Shown here: one piece after another, positions 50,551 through 59,558 of the stretch
Layout of the letters: every line of letters begins with the position of its first letter
Position numbering within the stretch: the stretch's first letter is position 1
Position numbers and translations under genes: made by a program
Notes under the pieces: generated by a model
Told to the model about the DNA's origin: nothing
The model's database searches: none
What the model saw: the letters and a program-made list of their open reading frames with translations, nothing else
Source of the DNA: Streptococcus parasanguinis
Lineage (GTDB): Bacteria > Bacillota > Bacilli > Lactobacillales > Streptococcaceae
Direction: 5' to 3'
Assembly: GCF_901875555.1 (NCBI RefSeq)
Contig: NZ_CABFMD010000011.1
Location: 186,001 to 250,000 of the forward strand
Length of the DNA stretch: 64,000 bases

Positions 50551-53500
50551 GTGATTGCACAGCTAGATACCAAATCAGTTTATACCTTTATGGAAAGCCT
50601 TGTGACCATAAAAGACTATGTCCAAGTGGCTAAAAGCATGGGTTATGATGCATTGGGAATCATGGATGTAGATAATTTGTATGGTGCCTATGAATTTATC
50701 GAAGCCTGTCAGGACCACAACCTCAGCCCTTTGGTCGGTTTAGAAATTGGACTAGAGGTAGACAATGAAACAATTCCGTTTCGGATGATGGCCTTGTCAA
50801 CGAAGGGCTACCAAAATCTGATGAAGATGTCGACCGTCAAAATGATGGGGAAAAGCAACTGGGAGGATGTGAAGCACCTTACAGAAGGAGTAGCAGTCAT
50901 TGTTCCAGCGCCTTTTGCTAGTGGAGACTTGCCTCTTGGTCTAGATTACTTTATCGGAGTTTTTGCGGATACGTCGAACCAAGAGTTTAGCCACCCTGTG
51001 CTCCCTCTTCATACTGTGCGTTTTTTTAAGGCTGGGGACGTGGAAGCTATGCAAATGCTCGCAGCCATCAAGGACAATCAAAGTTTGACGGAAACAGGAC
51101 CAATTGATCCGACAACAGTCCTAAAAGCCCCTCAGGATTTACAGAATGATTTTGCTGAGCGATTTCCGCAAGCCATCATAAATCTTGAAAAACTTGTCAA
51201 AGGGATTCAATATGATATTGACACCCAGTTGAAATTGCCTCGCTTCAATCCTCAGAAACCAGCTGTTGTGGAATTGAGAGAATTAGCTCAAGCCGGTCTT
51301 CTTCGAAAGAACTTGACTAGTCCGGTCTATCAAGAACGTTTGGAGCATGAATTAGACATTATTCACCAAATGGGCTTTGATGATTATTTCTTGATTGTCT
51401 GGGATCTTCTTCGTTTCGGACGAAGTCAGGGATATTATATGGGGATGGGACGTGGGTCTGCTGTAGGCTCACTGGTAGCCTATGCTCTAGAGATTACAGG
51501 GATTGATCCTGTGGAGAAGAACCTCCTCTTTGAGCGCTTTTTAAATGTGGAGCGCTATACCATGCCGGATATTGATATTGATATTCCTGATCTCTATCGT
51601 CCTGAATTTATCCGCTATGTGAGAGACCGTTATGGAAGTTACCATGCGGCTCAGATTGTAACCTTTTCAACCTTTGGCGCTAAGCAAGCCATTCGCGATG
51701 TCTTTAAACGCTTTGGAGTTCCTGAGTACGAACTGACCTCTATTACCAAGCGAATTGGTTTTAGGGATACATTGACGACAGCGTATGAACAGAATCTAGC
51801 CTTTCGACAAGTAATCCATAGCCGAACGGAATTTGAGCGTGGCTTTGAGATTGCGAAAAGAATCGAGGGCCAACCTAGACAGACTTCGATCCACGCGGCT
51901 GGGGTCGTGATGAGTGACCAAGATTTGACCGATCATATTCCTCTCAAGTATGGAGAGGACATGTTCATTACCCAGTACGATGCTCATGCGGTTGAAGCCA
52001 ATGGTCTATTGAAAATGGACTTCTTAGGCTTGCGCAATTTAACTTTTGTTCAAAAAATGAAGGAAGCAGTCTATGAAAAGTATCAAGAAGATATACGAAT
52101 AGAAGCCATTGATTTAGAAGATCCAGCAACGCTGGCTTTGTTTGCGTCAGGAGACACCAAGGGGATTTTCCAATTTGAACAGGCCGGGGCCATTCGCCTT
52201 TTGAGGCGTGTGAAACCCAATCATTTCGAAGAAGTGGTAGCGACCACCTCTCTTAATCGTCCAGGAGCTAGTGATTACATTGACAATTTTGTAAAACGAA
52301 AGCATGGCCAAGAGAAGGTAGAAATTTTAGATGCCTCTATCGCAGATATCTTAACGCCTACCTATGGGATTATGCTTTACCAAGAGCAGGTCATGCAGGT
52401 GGCCCAGCGTTTTGCAGGCTTTAGCCTGGGGAAAGCCGATATCTTACGGCGTGCCATGGGCAAAAAAAATGCGACTGAAATGCACAAGATGGAAGACGAT
52501 TTTGTCACGGGTGCTCTTAAACTTGGTCATACGGAAGAAAAAGCCAAAGAGGTCTTTGCGATTATGGAAAAATTCGCAGGCTATGGTTTTAACCGTTCCC
52601 ATGCCTATGCCTATTCTGCCTTGGCCTTTCAGATGGCCTATTTCAAGGTCCATTATCCAGATGTTTTCTTTGATGTCATGCTCAATTATTCGAGCAGCGA
52701 TTATTTGACAGATGCTCTCCAGTTTGATTTTAAAGTCGCGTCATTATCGATTAATACCATTCCATACAGGGATAAGTTTCAAGATAGAAAAATCTACTTA
52801 GGCATGAAAAATATCAAGGGATTTCCGAGAGAGTTTGCCTATTGGATCATCGACAATCGTCCCTTTGAAAGTGTCGAAGATTTTATTTTACGACTACCTA
52901 ATCAGTATCATAAATTACCTCTACTAACGCCTTTAGTGGAGCTTGGATTATTCGACATTTTTGAAAAAAATAGACGCAAGGTGCTTCACAATTTGCCGAA
53001 TTTGTTGGTCTTTGCGGATGAATTGGGTAGTCTGTTCGGGGATTCCAATTACTCTTGGACGGAGACAGAAGACTTTAGCCAGGCTGAAAAATATGAAAAG
53101 GAAGAGGCCATTATTGGCGTCGGGCTCAGTACCCACCCACTGATTTCGATTGGGCAAACGAGTCCCTACGAGATTCAGCCAATTTCTCAACTCATACAGG
53201 GAGAGCAGGCGTGCATTCTCATTGAGGTGCAAAGCATTCGAACCATTCGAACCAAGTCGGGCGATCTCATGGCTTTCTTACAAGTCAGTGATACCAAGAA
53301 AAAACTAGATGTGACCCTTTTCCCTGAAACCTACAATCGATTTTCCTCCTTGATAAAAGAAGTTGGCTTTTATTACTTGACGGGGAAGGTACAGGAGCGT
53401 GATGGGCGCTTACAGATGGTTCTATCAGAAGCACAATTAGCGACCAATGAGAAATTCTGGATTCAATTGGCTGACCACAGTCAGGATCAGGCCATTCTTT

Positions 53501-53652
53501 CGATTTTGAAAAAATATCCTGGTCCTTACCCAGTTGTGATGCGCTATGAAGATGAAAAGAAAACCTTGCAACTGAAAGGGTATCCAGTTCAAAAAAACAA
53601 AGAGTTAGAAGCAGAACTCAAGAATCTGGTTATGAAAACGATTTATCGATAA
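50551..53652 (+). CDS. dnaE: DNA polymerase III alpha subunit DnaE
   Basis: Replicative C-family polymerase; in Firmicutes DnaE extends primers before hand-off to PolC. The 1033-residue protein has an N-terminal PHP domain, the palm with GMGRGSAVGSLVAYALEITGI and the catalytic acids in MPDIDIDIPD, the HAAGVVMS segment, a helix-hairpin-helix region and a C-terminal OB fold. The start is GTG at 50551 with GAGAGAGGAG upstream. Length matches the short DnaE3-type streptococcal enzyme. Confidence 0.96.
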   Translation: MIAQLDTKSVYTFMESLVTIKDYVQVAKSMGYDALGIMDVDNLYGAYEFIEACQDHNLSPLVGLEIGLEVDNETIPFRMMALSTKGYQNLMKMSTVKMMGKSNWEDVKHLTEGVAVIVPAPFASGDLPLGLDYFIGVFADTSNQEFSHPVLPLHTVRFFKAGDVEAMQMLAAIKDNQSLTETGPIDPTTVLKAPQDLQNDFAERFPQAIINLEKLVKGIQYDIDTQLKLPRFNPQKPAVVELRELAQAGLLRKNLTSPVYQERLEHELDIIHQMGFDDYFLIVWDLLRFGRSQGYYMGMGRGSAVGSLVAYALEITGIDPVEKNLLFERFLNVERYTMPDIDIDIPDLYRPEFIRYVRDRYGSYHAAQIVTFSTFGAKQAIRDVFKRFGVPEYELTSITKRIGFRDTLTTAYEQNLAFRQVIHSRTEFERGFEIAKRIEGQPRQTSIHAAGVVMSDQDLTDHIPLKYGEDMFITQYDAHAVEANGLLKMDFLGLRNLTFVQKMKEAVYEKYQEDIRIEAIDLEDPATLALFASGDTKGIFQFEQAGAIRLLRRVKPNHFEEVVATTSLNRPGASDYIDNFVKRKHGQEKVEILDASIADILTPTYGIMLYQEQVMQVAQRFAGFSLGKADILRRAMGKKNATEMHKMEDDFVTGALKLGHTEEKAKEVFAIMEKFAGYGFNRSHAYAYSALAFQMAYFKVHYPDVFFDVMLNYSSSDYLTDALQFDFKVASLSINTIPYRDKFQDRKIYLGMKNIKGFPREFAYWIIDNRPFESVEDFILRLPNQYHKLPLLTPLVELGLFDIFEKNRRKVLHNLPNLLVFADELGSLFGDSNYSWTETEDFSQAEKYEKEEAIIGVGLSTHPLISIGQTSPYEIQPISQLIQGEQACILIEVQSIRTIRTKSGDLMAFLQVSDTKKKLDVTLFPETYNRFSSLIKEVGFYYLTGKVQERDGRLQMVLSEAQLATNEKFWIQLADHSQDQAILSILKKYPGPYPVVMRYEDEKKTLQLKGYPVQKNKELEAELKNLVMKTIYR

Positions 53653-53688
53653 AAACTATGGAAAATACGAGATATTTAGTCCCATTTG

Positions 53689-53697
53689 TGTTATAAT
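53689..53697 (+). promoter_or_regulatory. Extended -10 promoter for pfkA-pyk
   Basis: TGTTATAAT (TATAAT at 53692-53697), 38 bp before pfkA; no good -35. Confidence 0.6.
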
Positions 53698-53711
53698 TAC
53701 GTAGAATGTAA

Positions 53712-54749
<1,038 letters not shown>

Positions 54750-54814
54750 TTTCATTTCTTAATTTCGTTAACATGTCTTAAAAAGACAGATATATAAAAA
54801 AGGAGTCGTATATC

Positions 54815-56320
54815 ATGAACAAACGTGTTAAAATCGTTGCAACTTTAGGTCCTGCGGTCGAAATCCGTGGTGGTAAAAAATTTGGTGAAGATGGATACTG
54901 GGGTGAAAAACTTGACGTTGAAGCTTCAGCACAAAATATCGCTAAATTGATCGAAGCTGGTGCTAATGTTTTCCGTTTCAACTTCTCACATGGTGACCAT
55001 GCTGAACAAGGTGAACGTATGGCAACTGTTAAACGTGCAGAAGAAATCGCTGGTAAAAAAGTTGGTTACCTTCTTGATACAAAAGGTCCTGAAATTCGTA
55101 CTGAATTGTTCGAAGGTGAAGCAAAAGAATATTCATACAAAACTGGTGAAACGATTCGTGTTGCGACAAAACAAGGAATTAAATCTACTCGTGACGTTAT
55201 CGCTTTGAACGTTGCAGGTTCACTTGACATCTTTGATGATGTTGAAGTTGGTCACCAAGTATTGGTGGACGATGGTAAATTGGGTCTTCGTGTTATCGAA
55301 AAAGATGCTGCTAAACGTGAATTTGTTGTTAAAGTTGAAAACGATGGTATCATCGCAAAACAAAAAGGTGTAAACATTCCTAATACAAAAATTCCTTTCC
55401 CAGCTCTTGCTGATCGCGATAACGATGATATCCGTTTCGGTTTGAAACAAGGAATCAACTTCATTGCTATCTCATTTGTACGTACTGCAAAAGACGTTCA
55501 AGAAGTTCGTGCAATCTGTGAAGAAACTGGTAACAGCCACGTTCAATTGTTTGCGAAGATCGAAAACCAACAAGGTATCGAAAACTTGGATGAAATCATT
55601 GAAGTTACTGATGGCATCATGATCGCTCGTGGTGACATGGGTATTGAAGTACCATTCGAAATGGTTCCAGTTTACCAAAAGATGATCACTTCTAAAGTAA
55701 ACGCTGCTGGTAAAGTTGTTATCACTGCAACAAACATGCTTGAAACAATGACTGAAAAACCACGTGCAACTCGTTCTGAAGTATCTGACGTCTTCAACGC
55801 TGTTATCGATGGTACGGATGCTACAATGCTTTCAGGTGAATCTGCGAATGGTAAATACCCACTTGAATCTGTAGCTACAATGGCGAAAATCGACATGAAC
55901 GCTCAAACTCTTTTGAAAGAATATGGTCGTTTGAATCCAGCTGCCTTTGAACGTCATTCTAAGACAGAAGTTATGGCATCAGCAGTTAAAGATGCTACAA
56001 GCTCAATGGACATCAAATTGGTTGTTACATTGACTAAGACAGGTCACACTGCACGTTTGATCTCTAAATACCGTCCAGATGCTGATATCTTGGCATTGAC
56101 ATTTGACGAATTGACTGAACGTGGATTGATGTTGAACTGGGGTGTTATCCCAATGTTGACAGATGCTCCTTCATCAACTGATGATATGTTCGAGATTGCT
56201 GAACGTAAAGCAGTTGAAGCTGGTCTTGTTAAATCTGGTGATGATATCGTTATCGTTGCTGGTGTACCAGTTGGAGAAGCTGTTCGTACAAACACAATGC
56301 GTATCCGTACAGTACGTTAA
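54815..56320 (+). CDS. pyk: Pyruvate kinase
   Basis: Transfers phosphate from PEP to ADP, the last glycolytic step. The 501-residue protein has the family segments FRFNFSHGDH, DTKGPEIRTELF, FAKIENQQGIENLDEI with the catalytic Lys, and IMIARGDMGIEVP, plus the C-terminal allosteric domain. A short insertion near the N-terminus (RGGKKFGEDGYWGEKLDVEA) is usual in streptococci. AAAAAGGAGT is the ribosome site. A long terminator follows. Confidence 0.98.
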   Translation: MNKRVKIVATLGPAVEIRGGKKFGEDGYWGEKLDVEASAQNIAKLIEAGANVFRFNFSHGDHAEQGERMATVKRAEEIAGKKVGYLLDTKGPEIRTELFEGEAKEYSYKTGETIRVATKQGIKSTRDVIALNVAGSLDIFDDVEVGHQVLVDDGKLGLRVIEKDAAKREFVVKVENDGIIAKQKGVNIPNTKIPFPALADRDNDDIRFGLKQGINFIAISFVRTAKDVQEVRAICEETGNSHVQLFAKIENQQGIENLDEIIEVTDGIMIARGDMGIEVPFEMVPVYQKMITSKVNAAGKVVITATNMLETMTEKPRATRSEVSDVFNAVIDGTDATMLSGESANGKYPLESVATMAKIDMNAQTLLKEYGRLNPAAFERHSKTEVMASAVKDATSSMDIKLVVTLTKTGHTARLISKYRPDADILALTFDELTERGLMLNWGVIPMLTDAPSSTDDMFEIAERKAVEAGLVKSGDDIVIVAGVPVGEAVRTNTMRIRTVR

Positions 56321-56336
56321 TAGACAATTTGATCTG

Positions 56337-56380
56337 AAAGCCTTGCTGGTTGGTCCGAAAGGATCGACCGCGAGGTTTTT
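56337..56380 (+). terminator. pfkA-pyk terminator
   Basis: About 20-bp stem with several G-T pairs (AAAGCCTTGC...GGTCC / GGATC...GCGAGGTTTTT) capped by a GAAA loop at 56357-56360, then T-rich sequence. Confidence 0.88.
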
Positions 56381-56446
56381 CTTGTTTAGTTTGCTAACAA
56401 GACTTCTCACTAATGCTTACTTTCTCTTTTTTAAAGATCAAAAAAA

Positions 56447-56455
56447 TGGTATAAT
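56447..56455 (+). promoter_or_regulatory. Extended -10 promoter of the signal-peptidase-like gene
   Basis: TGGTATAAT (TATAAT at 56450-56455), 24 bp before the start codon. Confidence 0.55.
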
Positions 56456-56479
56456 AAATCAAAAGGAAGGGAGACATAC

Positions 56480-57040
56480 ATGCCAAGGAGAGATTTAATT
56501 AGAAATGTCATCATTGTCGCTGTATTGGTCTTAGCACTGATTTTGCTTCGAATCTTTGTATTTCATCCATTTAGTATCAATGATAAGATGGCCAATGCTT
56601 CTGTGAAAAATGGAGATCTTGTGGTAGCAACTAGAAATGCTCAGGTAGATCGCAGCGATTTGGTCTTATACAAGGTCGGTGGAAAAGAATACCTTGGACG
56701 TGTCATTGCCAAAGAAAATGATGAGGTCAGCTACGTGGATGATGTTCTCTATTTGAATGGACAGGCAACACCAGAACCTTACCTGAATAAAATGCTAAAC
56801 AAACATCTAGCTGCTCCAACGAGTAATGGGTATTATACGGATGATTTCTTTTTATCAGAGTTAAAAGGGACCAAGGCTGGTCGTGTACCATCTGATACCT
56901 ATCTAGTCTTAAATGATAACCGTGGGGATACAGAAGATAGTCGTGAGTTTGGTTATATCCATAAAAATCAGATCGAAGGAGTCGTGAATCTGCGTCTCTA
57001 TCCTCTCAATAAATTTGGATTTATAAAAGTAGAAAAATAG
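56480..57040 (+). CDS. Signal peptidase I-like protein lacking the catalytic dyad
   Basis: A 186-residue protein with the S26 signal peptidase I layout: N-terminal membrane helix (about residues 8-29) and an extracytoplasmic beta domain ending with the conserved box LVLNDNRGDTEDSREFGYI. The usual nucleophile motif (SMxPTL) reads DKMANAS (residues 35-41), with Lys36 where Ser is expected, and the usual KRVIG motif with the general-base Lys reads GRVIA (Gly73). Both catalytic residues thus appear lost while the scaffold is intact. It may be a chaperone-like or decoy homologue, as described for the pilus-associated SipA of S. pyogenes. Downstream of pyk, with its own promoter. Confidence 0.82.
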   Translation: MPRRDLIRNVIIVAVLVLALILLRIFVFHPFSINDKMANASVKNGDLVVATRNAQVDRSDLVLYKVGGKEYLGRVIAKENDEVSYVDDVLYLNGQATPEPYLNKMLNKHLAAPTSNGYYTDDFFLSELKGTKAGRVPSDTYLVLNDNRGDTEDSREFGYIHKNQIEGVVNLRLYPLNKFGFIKVEK

Positions 57041-57060
57041 CCGAAAGGCTATTTTTTTTT
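57033..57060 (+). terminator. Terminator of the signal-peptidase-like gene
   Basis: 10-bp stem AAAAATAGCC / GGCTATTTTT with GAAA loop and T-run, overlapping the stop codon. Confidence 0.92.
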
Positions 57061-57097
57061 ATAAATATCAAAATGAACTAGTTATTTTCCCATTTTT

Positions 57098-57106
57098 GTG
57101 GTAAGA
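57098..57106 (+). promoter_or_regulatory. Extended -10 promoter of the amino-acid ABC operon
   Basis: TGGTAAGAT, 34 bp before the permease start; no clear -35. Confidence 0.45.
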
Positions 57107-57140
57107 TATTCATTAAATAATTTTTTAGGAGGAGAATGCT

Positions 57141-57782
57141 ATGCAGTATGCTTTGGAAATTTTACCAAGTTTGTTAAAGGGAGCAAGCCTCACCTTGCAA
57201 GTGTTTGCTTTCGTATTGATTTTATCGATTCCATTAGGAATCGTTGTTGCCTTTTTGCTTCAATTGCGCTCAAAGATCCTGCATGGACTCCTAACGATTT
57301 ATATCTGGATCATGCGAGGGACCCCTCTATTGCTCCAGTTGATCTTTATTTATTACGTCCTTCCAAGTATTGGGATTCGGATTGACCGCTTGCCTGCGGC
57401 TGTTACAGCCTTCACCCTTAATTATGCAGCCTATTTTGCAGAAATCTTTCGTGGCGGGATCGTTGCCATTCCAAATGGCCAGTATGAGGCGGCTAAGGTC
57501 TTAAAACTGAGTTCTTGGCAAACGATTCGCTACATTATTTTGCCTCAGGTGGTGAAGATCGTTCTTCCAAGTGTCTTCAATGAAGTCATGTCCTTGATCA
57601 AAGATACTTCCTTGGTCTATGCTCTGGGAATTAGTGATTTGATCCTCGCTAGTCGGACGGCAGCCAATCGTGATGCCAGTCTAGCACCCATGTTTTTAGC
57701 GGGAGCTATTTATTTAATCCTCATTGGGATCGTGACCATCATTGCCAAGCGGGTTGAAAAGAACTTTTCATATTATAAATAG
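57141..57782 (+). CDS. Polar amino-acid ABC transporter permease
   Basis: A 213-residue inner-membrane permease of the HisM/GlnP class with about five helices. The EAA loop reads YEAAKVLKLSSWQTIRYIILPQ and the region MRGTPLLLQLIFIYYVLP is the family RGTPxxxQ motif. It should pair with the ATPase and lipoprotein encoded next. AGGAGGAGAATGCT is the ribosome site. The exact amino acid (glutamine, glutamate, arginine, cystine) is not determinable. Confidence 0.92.
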   Translation: MQYALEILPSLLKGASLTLQVFAFVLILSIPLGIVVAFLLQLRSKILHGLLTIYIWIMRGTPLLLQLIFIYYVLPSIGIRIDRLPAAVTAFTLNYAAYFAEIFRGGIVAIPNGQYEAAKVLKLSSWQTIRYIILPQVVKIVLPSVFNEVMSLIKDTSLVYALGISDLILASRTAANRDASLAPMFLAGAIYLILIGIVTIIAKRVEKNFSYYK

Positions 57783-57794
57783 GAGGAGAAGCAT

Positions 57795-58424
57795 ATGTTA
57801 GAATTAAAACAAATTTCGAAACGTTTTGGGGATAAGCAGATCTTATCAGATTTCAATCTTCTCGTTCCTGAAAAACAAATTGTTGCTATTGTTGGACCTT
57901 CTGGGGGTGGAAAGACCACCTTGCTTCGCATGTTAGCTGGTCTTGAAACGATTGATTCTGGTCAGATCATCTACAATGGTGAAAACTTGCCTCTGGATAC
58001 CTTAGAAAAACGAAGTCTTCTCGGTTTTGTCTTCCAGGATTTTCAATTATTTCCACACTTATCGGTTATGGAAAACCTGATCTTGTCACCTATCAAGACC
58101 ATGAATGTGACTAAGGAAGAAGCGACTAAAAAAGCCATGAGCTTACTGGAGCGCTTGGGGCTTGGAAACCATGCGGATGCTTATCGATTCTCCCTATCGG
58201 GTGGTCAGAAGCAACGGGTGGCATTGGCGCGTGCTATGATGATCGATCCGGAAATCATTGGCTATGATGAGCCAACTTCGGCCTTGGATCCAGAATTGCG
58301 ATTAGAAGTTGAGAAGTTAATCTTGCAAAACCGTGAACTGGGCATGACCCAGATTGTTGTGACTCACGATATTCCATTTGCAGAGGCCATTGCGGATATA
58401 CTGGTCAAGGTTGAGCCAAAATAG
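57795..58424 (+). CDS. Polar amino-acid ABC transporter ATP-binding protein
   Basis: A 209-residue ABC ATPase of the GlnQ/HisP type. Walker A GPSGGGKTTLL (about residue 34), Q-loop FVFQDFQLFPH, signature LSGGQKQRVALARAMM, Walker B GYDEPTSALDPEL and the switch His in VVTHDIPFAE. It is somewhat shorter at the C-terminus than the usual 240-residue proteins. Between permease and lipoprotein genes in one operon. Confidence 0.93.
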   Translation: MLELKQISKRFGDKQILSDFNLLVPEKQIVAIVGPSGGGKTTLLRMLAGLETIDSGQIIYNGENLPLDTLEKRSLLGFVFQDFQLFPHLSVMENLILSPIKTMNVTKEEATKKAMSLLERLGLGNHADAYRFSLSGGQKQRVALARAMMIDPEIIGYDEPTSALDPELRLEVEKLILQNRELGMTQIVVTHDIPFAEAIADILVKVEPK

Positions 58425-58433
58425 GAGGTGCCT

Positions 58434-59261
58434 ATGAAACGTGTAATACCATGGCTGCTAGGTGTCCTTAGTCTCGTCCTTCTGACGGCTTGTGGTCAGA
58501 CTGTGAGTGATCCGAAAGTAGACAACTGGCAAAAATACCTAAAAGAGCAGTCCATCACGATTGGTTTTGATAATACCTTTGTTCCCATGGGCTTTGAACA
58601 AAAAGATGGAACCTATGCGGGGTTTGATATTGATTTGGCCAATCAAGTCTTTGAATCTTATGGGATTCATGTCAACTGGCAGCCTATCGATTGGGATATG
58701 AAAGAGACAGAACTGAAAAATGGGACCATTGATGCCATCTGGAATGGCTATTCAGCAACAGATGAACGTCGGGAAAGTGTTGCTTTTACAAAGCCCTATA
58801 TGAAAAATGAACAAGTCTTGGTCACTAAGAAAGCCTCTGGGATCCAATCAGTCGATGGGATGAAAGAGAAACGATTAGGTGCACAGACTGGATCGTCTGG
58901 CTATATGGATTTTGAAGCCAATCCTAAAATCTTAAAAAATAAGGTCAAAAATCAAAAGGCTACTCAATACCAGAGTTTTAACGAGGCACTGATCGATCTC
59001 CAGAACGATCGGATCGATGCCCTCTTAATCGATCGTGTTTATGCCAACTATTATCTACAAACAGAAGGAATTTTAAAAGACTACAATGTCTTTCCTGTCG
59101 GTTTTGAGACAGAATCCTTTGCGGTAGGGGTGCGCAAGGCGGATAAAACATTGAAGAAAAAAATTGATGAAGCTTTCGTAAAACTCTATCAAAAGGGCCA
59201 GTTCCAAAAGATCTCTAAGAAGTGGTTCGGAACGGATGTAGCGACAGATGACATCAAGTAA
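58434..59261 (+). CDS. Polar amino-acid substrate-binding lipoprotein
   Basis: Family 3 extracellular solute-binding protein that captures amino acids for the transporter. The 275-residue precursor has a lipoprotein signal with lipobox LTAC (Cys about residue 21), then IGFDNTFVPMGFEQKDGTYAGFDIDLANQV, the typical ligand-binding entry of the GlnH/HisJ fold. The ATG at 58434 is used; the in-frame GTG at 58428 overlaps the AGGAGGTG ribosome site. Terminator directly after the stop. Confidence 0.93.
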   Translation: MKRVIPWLLGVLSLVLLTACGQTVSDPKVDNWQKYLKEQSITIGFDNTFVPMGFEQKDGTYAGFDIDLANQVFESYGIHVNWQPIDWDMKETELKNGTIDAIWNGYSATDERRESVAFTKPYMKNEQVLVTKKASGIQSVDGMKEKRLGAQTGSSGYMDFEANPKILKNKVKNQKATQYQSFNEALIDLQNDRIDALLIDRVYANYYLQTEGILKDYNVFPVGFETESFAVGVRKADKTLKKKIDEAFVKLYQKGQFQKISKKWFGTDVATDDIK

Positions 59262-59262
59262 A

Positions 59263-59288
59263 AAAGCTAGGAAATGATTCCTAGCTTT
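59263..59288 (+). terminator. Terminator of the amino-acid ABC operon
   Basis: 11-bp perfect stem AAAGCTAGGAA / TTCCTAGCTTT, loop ATGA; short T-run. A near-duplicate lies at 59532-59558. Confidence 0.85.
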
Positions 59289-59311
59289 AGATTAAAGACA
59301 AAGTTATCTTA

Positions 59312-59449
59312 AAAACTTTCCTTAGGTGAGTACGGACGTCAGCGAACTTCTACGAAGTTCCATGACTTAGTTTTGAACCTAAGGTTTCAAAACTCCCGAG
59401 TGCTAGAAACACCACTGTTTCTAGCACTTTTCTCACAGCGGAAAGTTTT
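59312..59449 (+). ncRNA. Structured RNA element, copy 1
   Basis: A 138-bp element predicted to fold as a closed multi-helix junction: P1 59312-59321/59440-59449 (10 bp), P2 GTGAG 59326-59330/CTCAC 59432-59436, P3 59344-59350/59354-59360, P4 59369-59377/59386-59394, P5 59399-59411/59416-59428 (13 bp). It aligns gap-free with copy 2 at 63227-63364, and paired positions co-vary. No ORF. The strand is set only by the T-run of the following terminator (59532-59558). It may belong to a catalogued lactic-acid-bacteria motif (for example the asd RNA); I could not check. Confidence 0.8.
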
Positions 59450-59531
59450 GGTATACTTTTGATTCATTTTAAAAATTAGAAAATTTTTAGAGAATCAATT
59501 AACTTTTTTTATAAGGTTTGGATACTCTCTC

Positions 59532-59558
59532 AAGCTAGGAGATACTTCCTAGCTTTTT
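59532..59558 (+). terminator. Terminator downstream of RNA element copy 1
   Basis: AAGCTAGGA / TCCTAGCTT stem with five T, differing at few positions from the hairpin at 59263-59288. The T-run is on the plus strand only, so it does not serve the minus-strand mntE. Confidence 0.8.
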
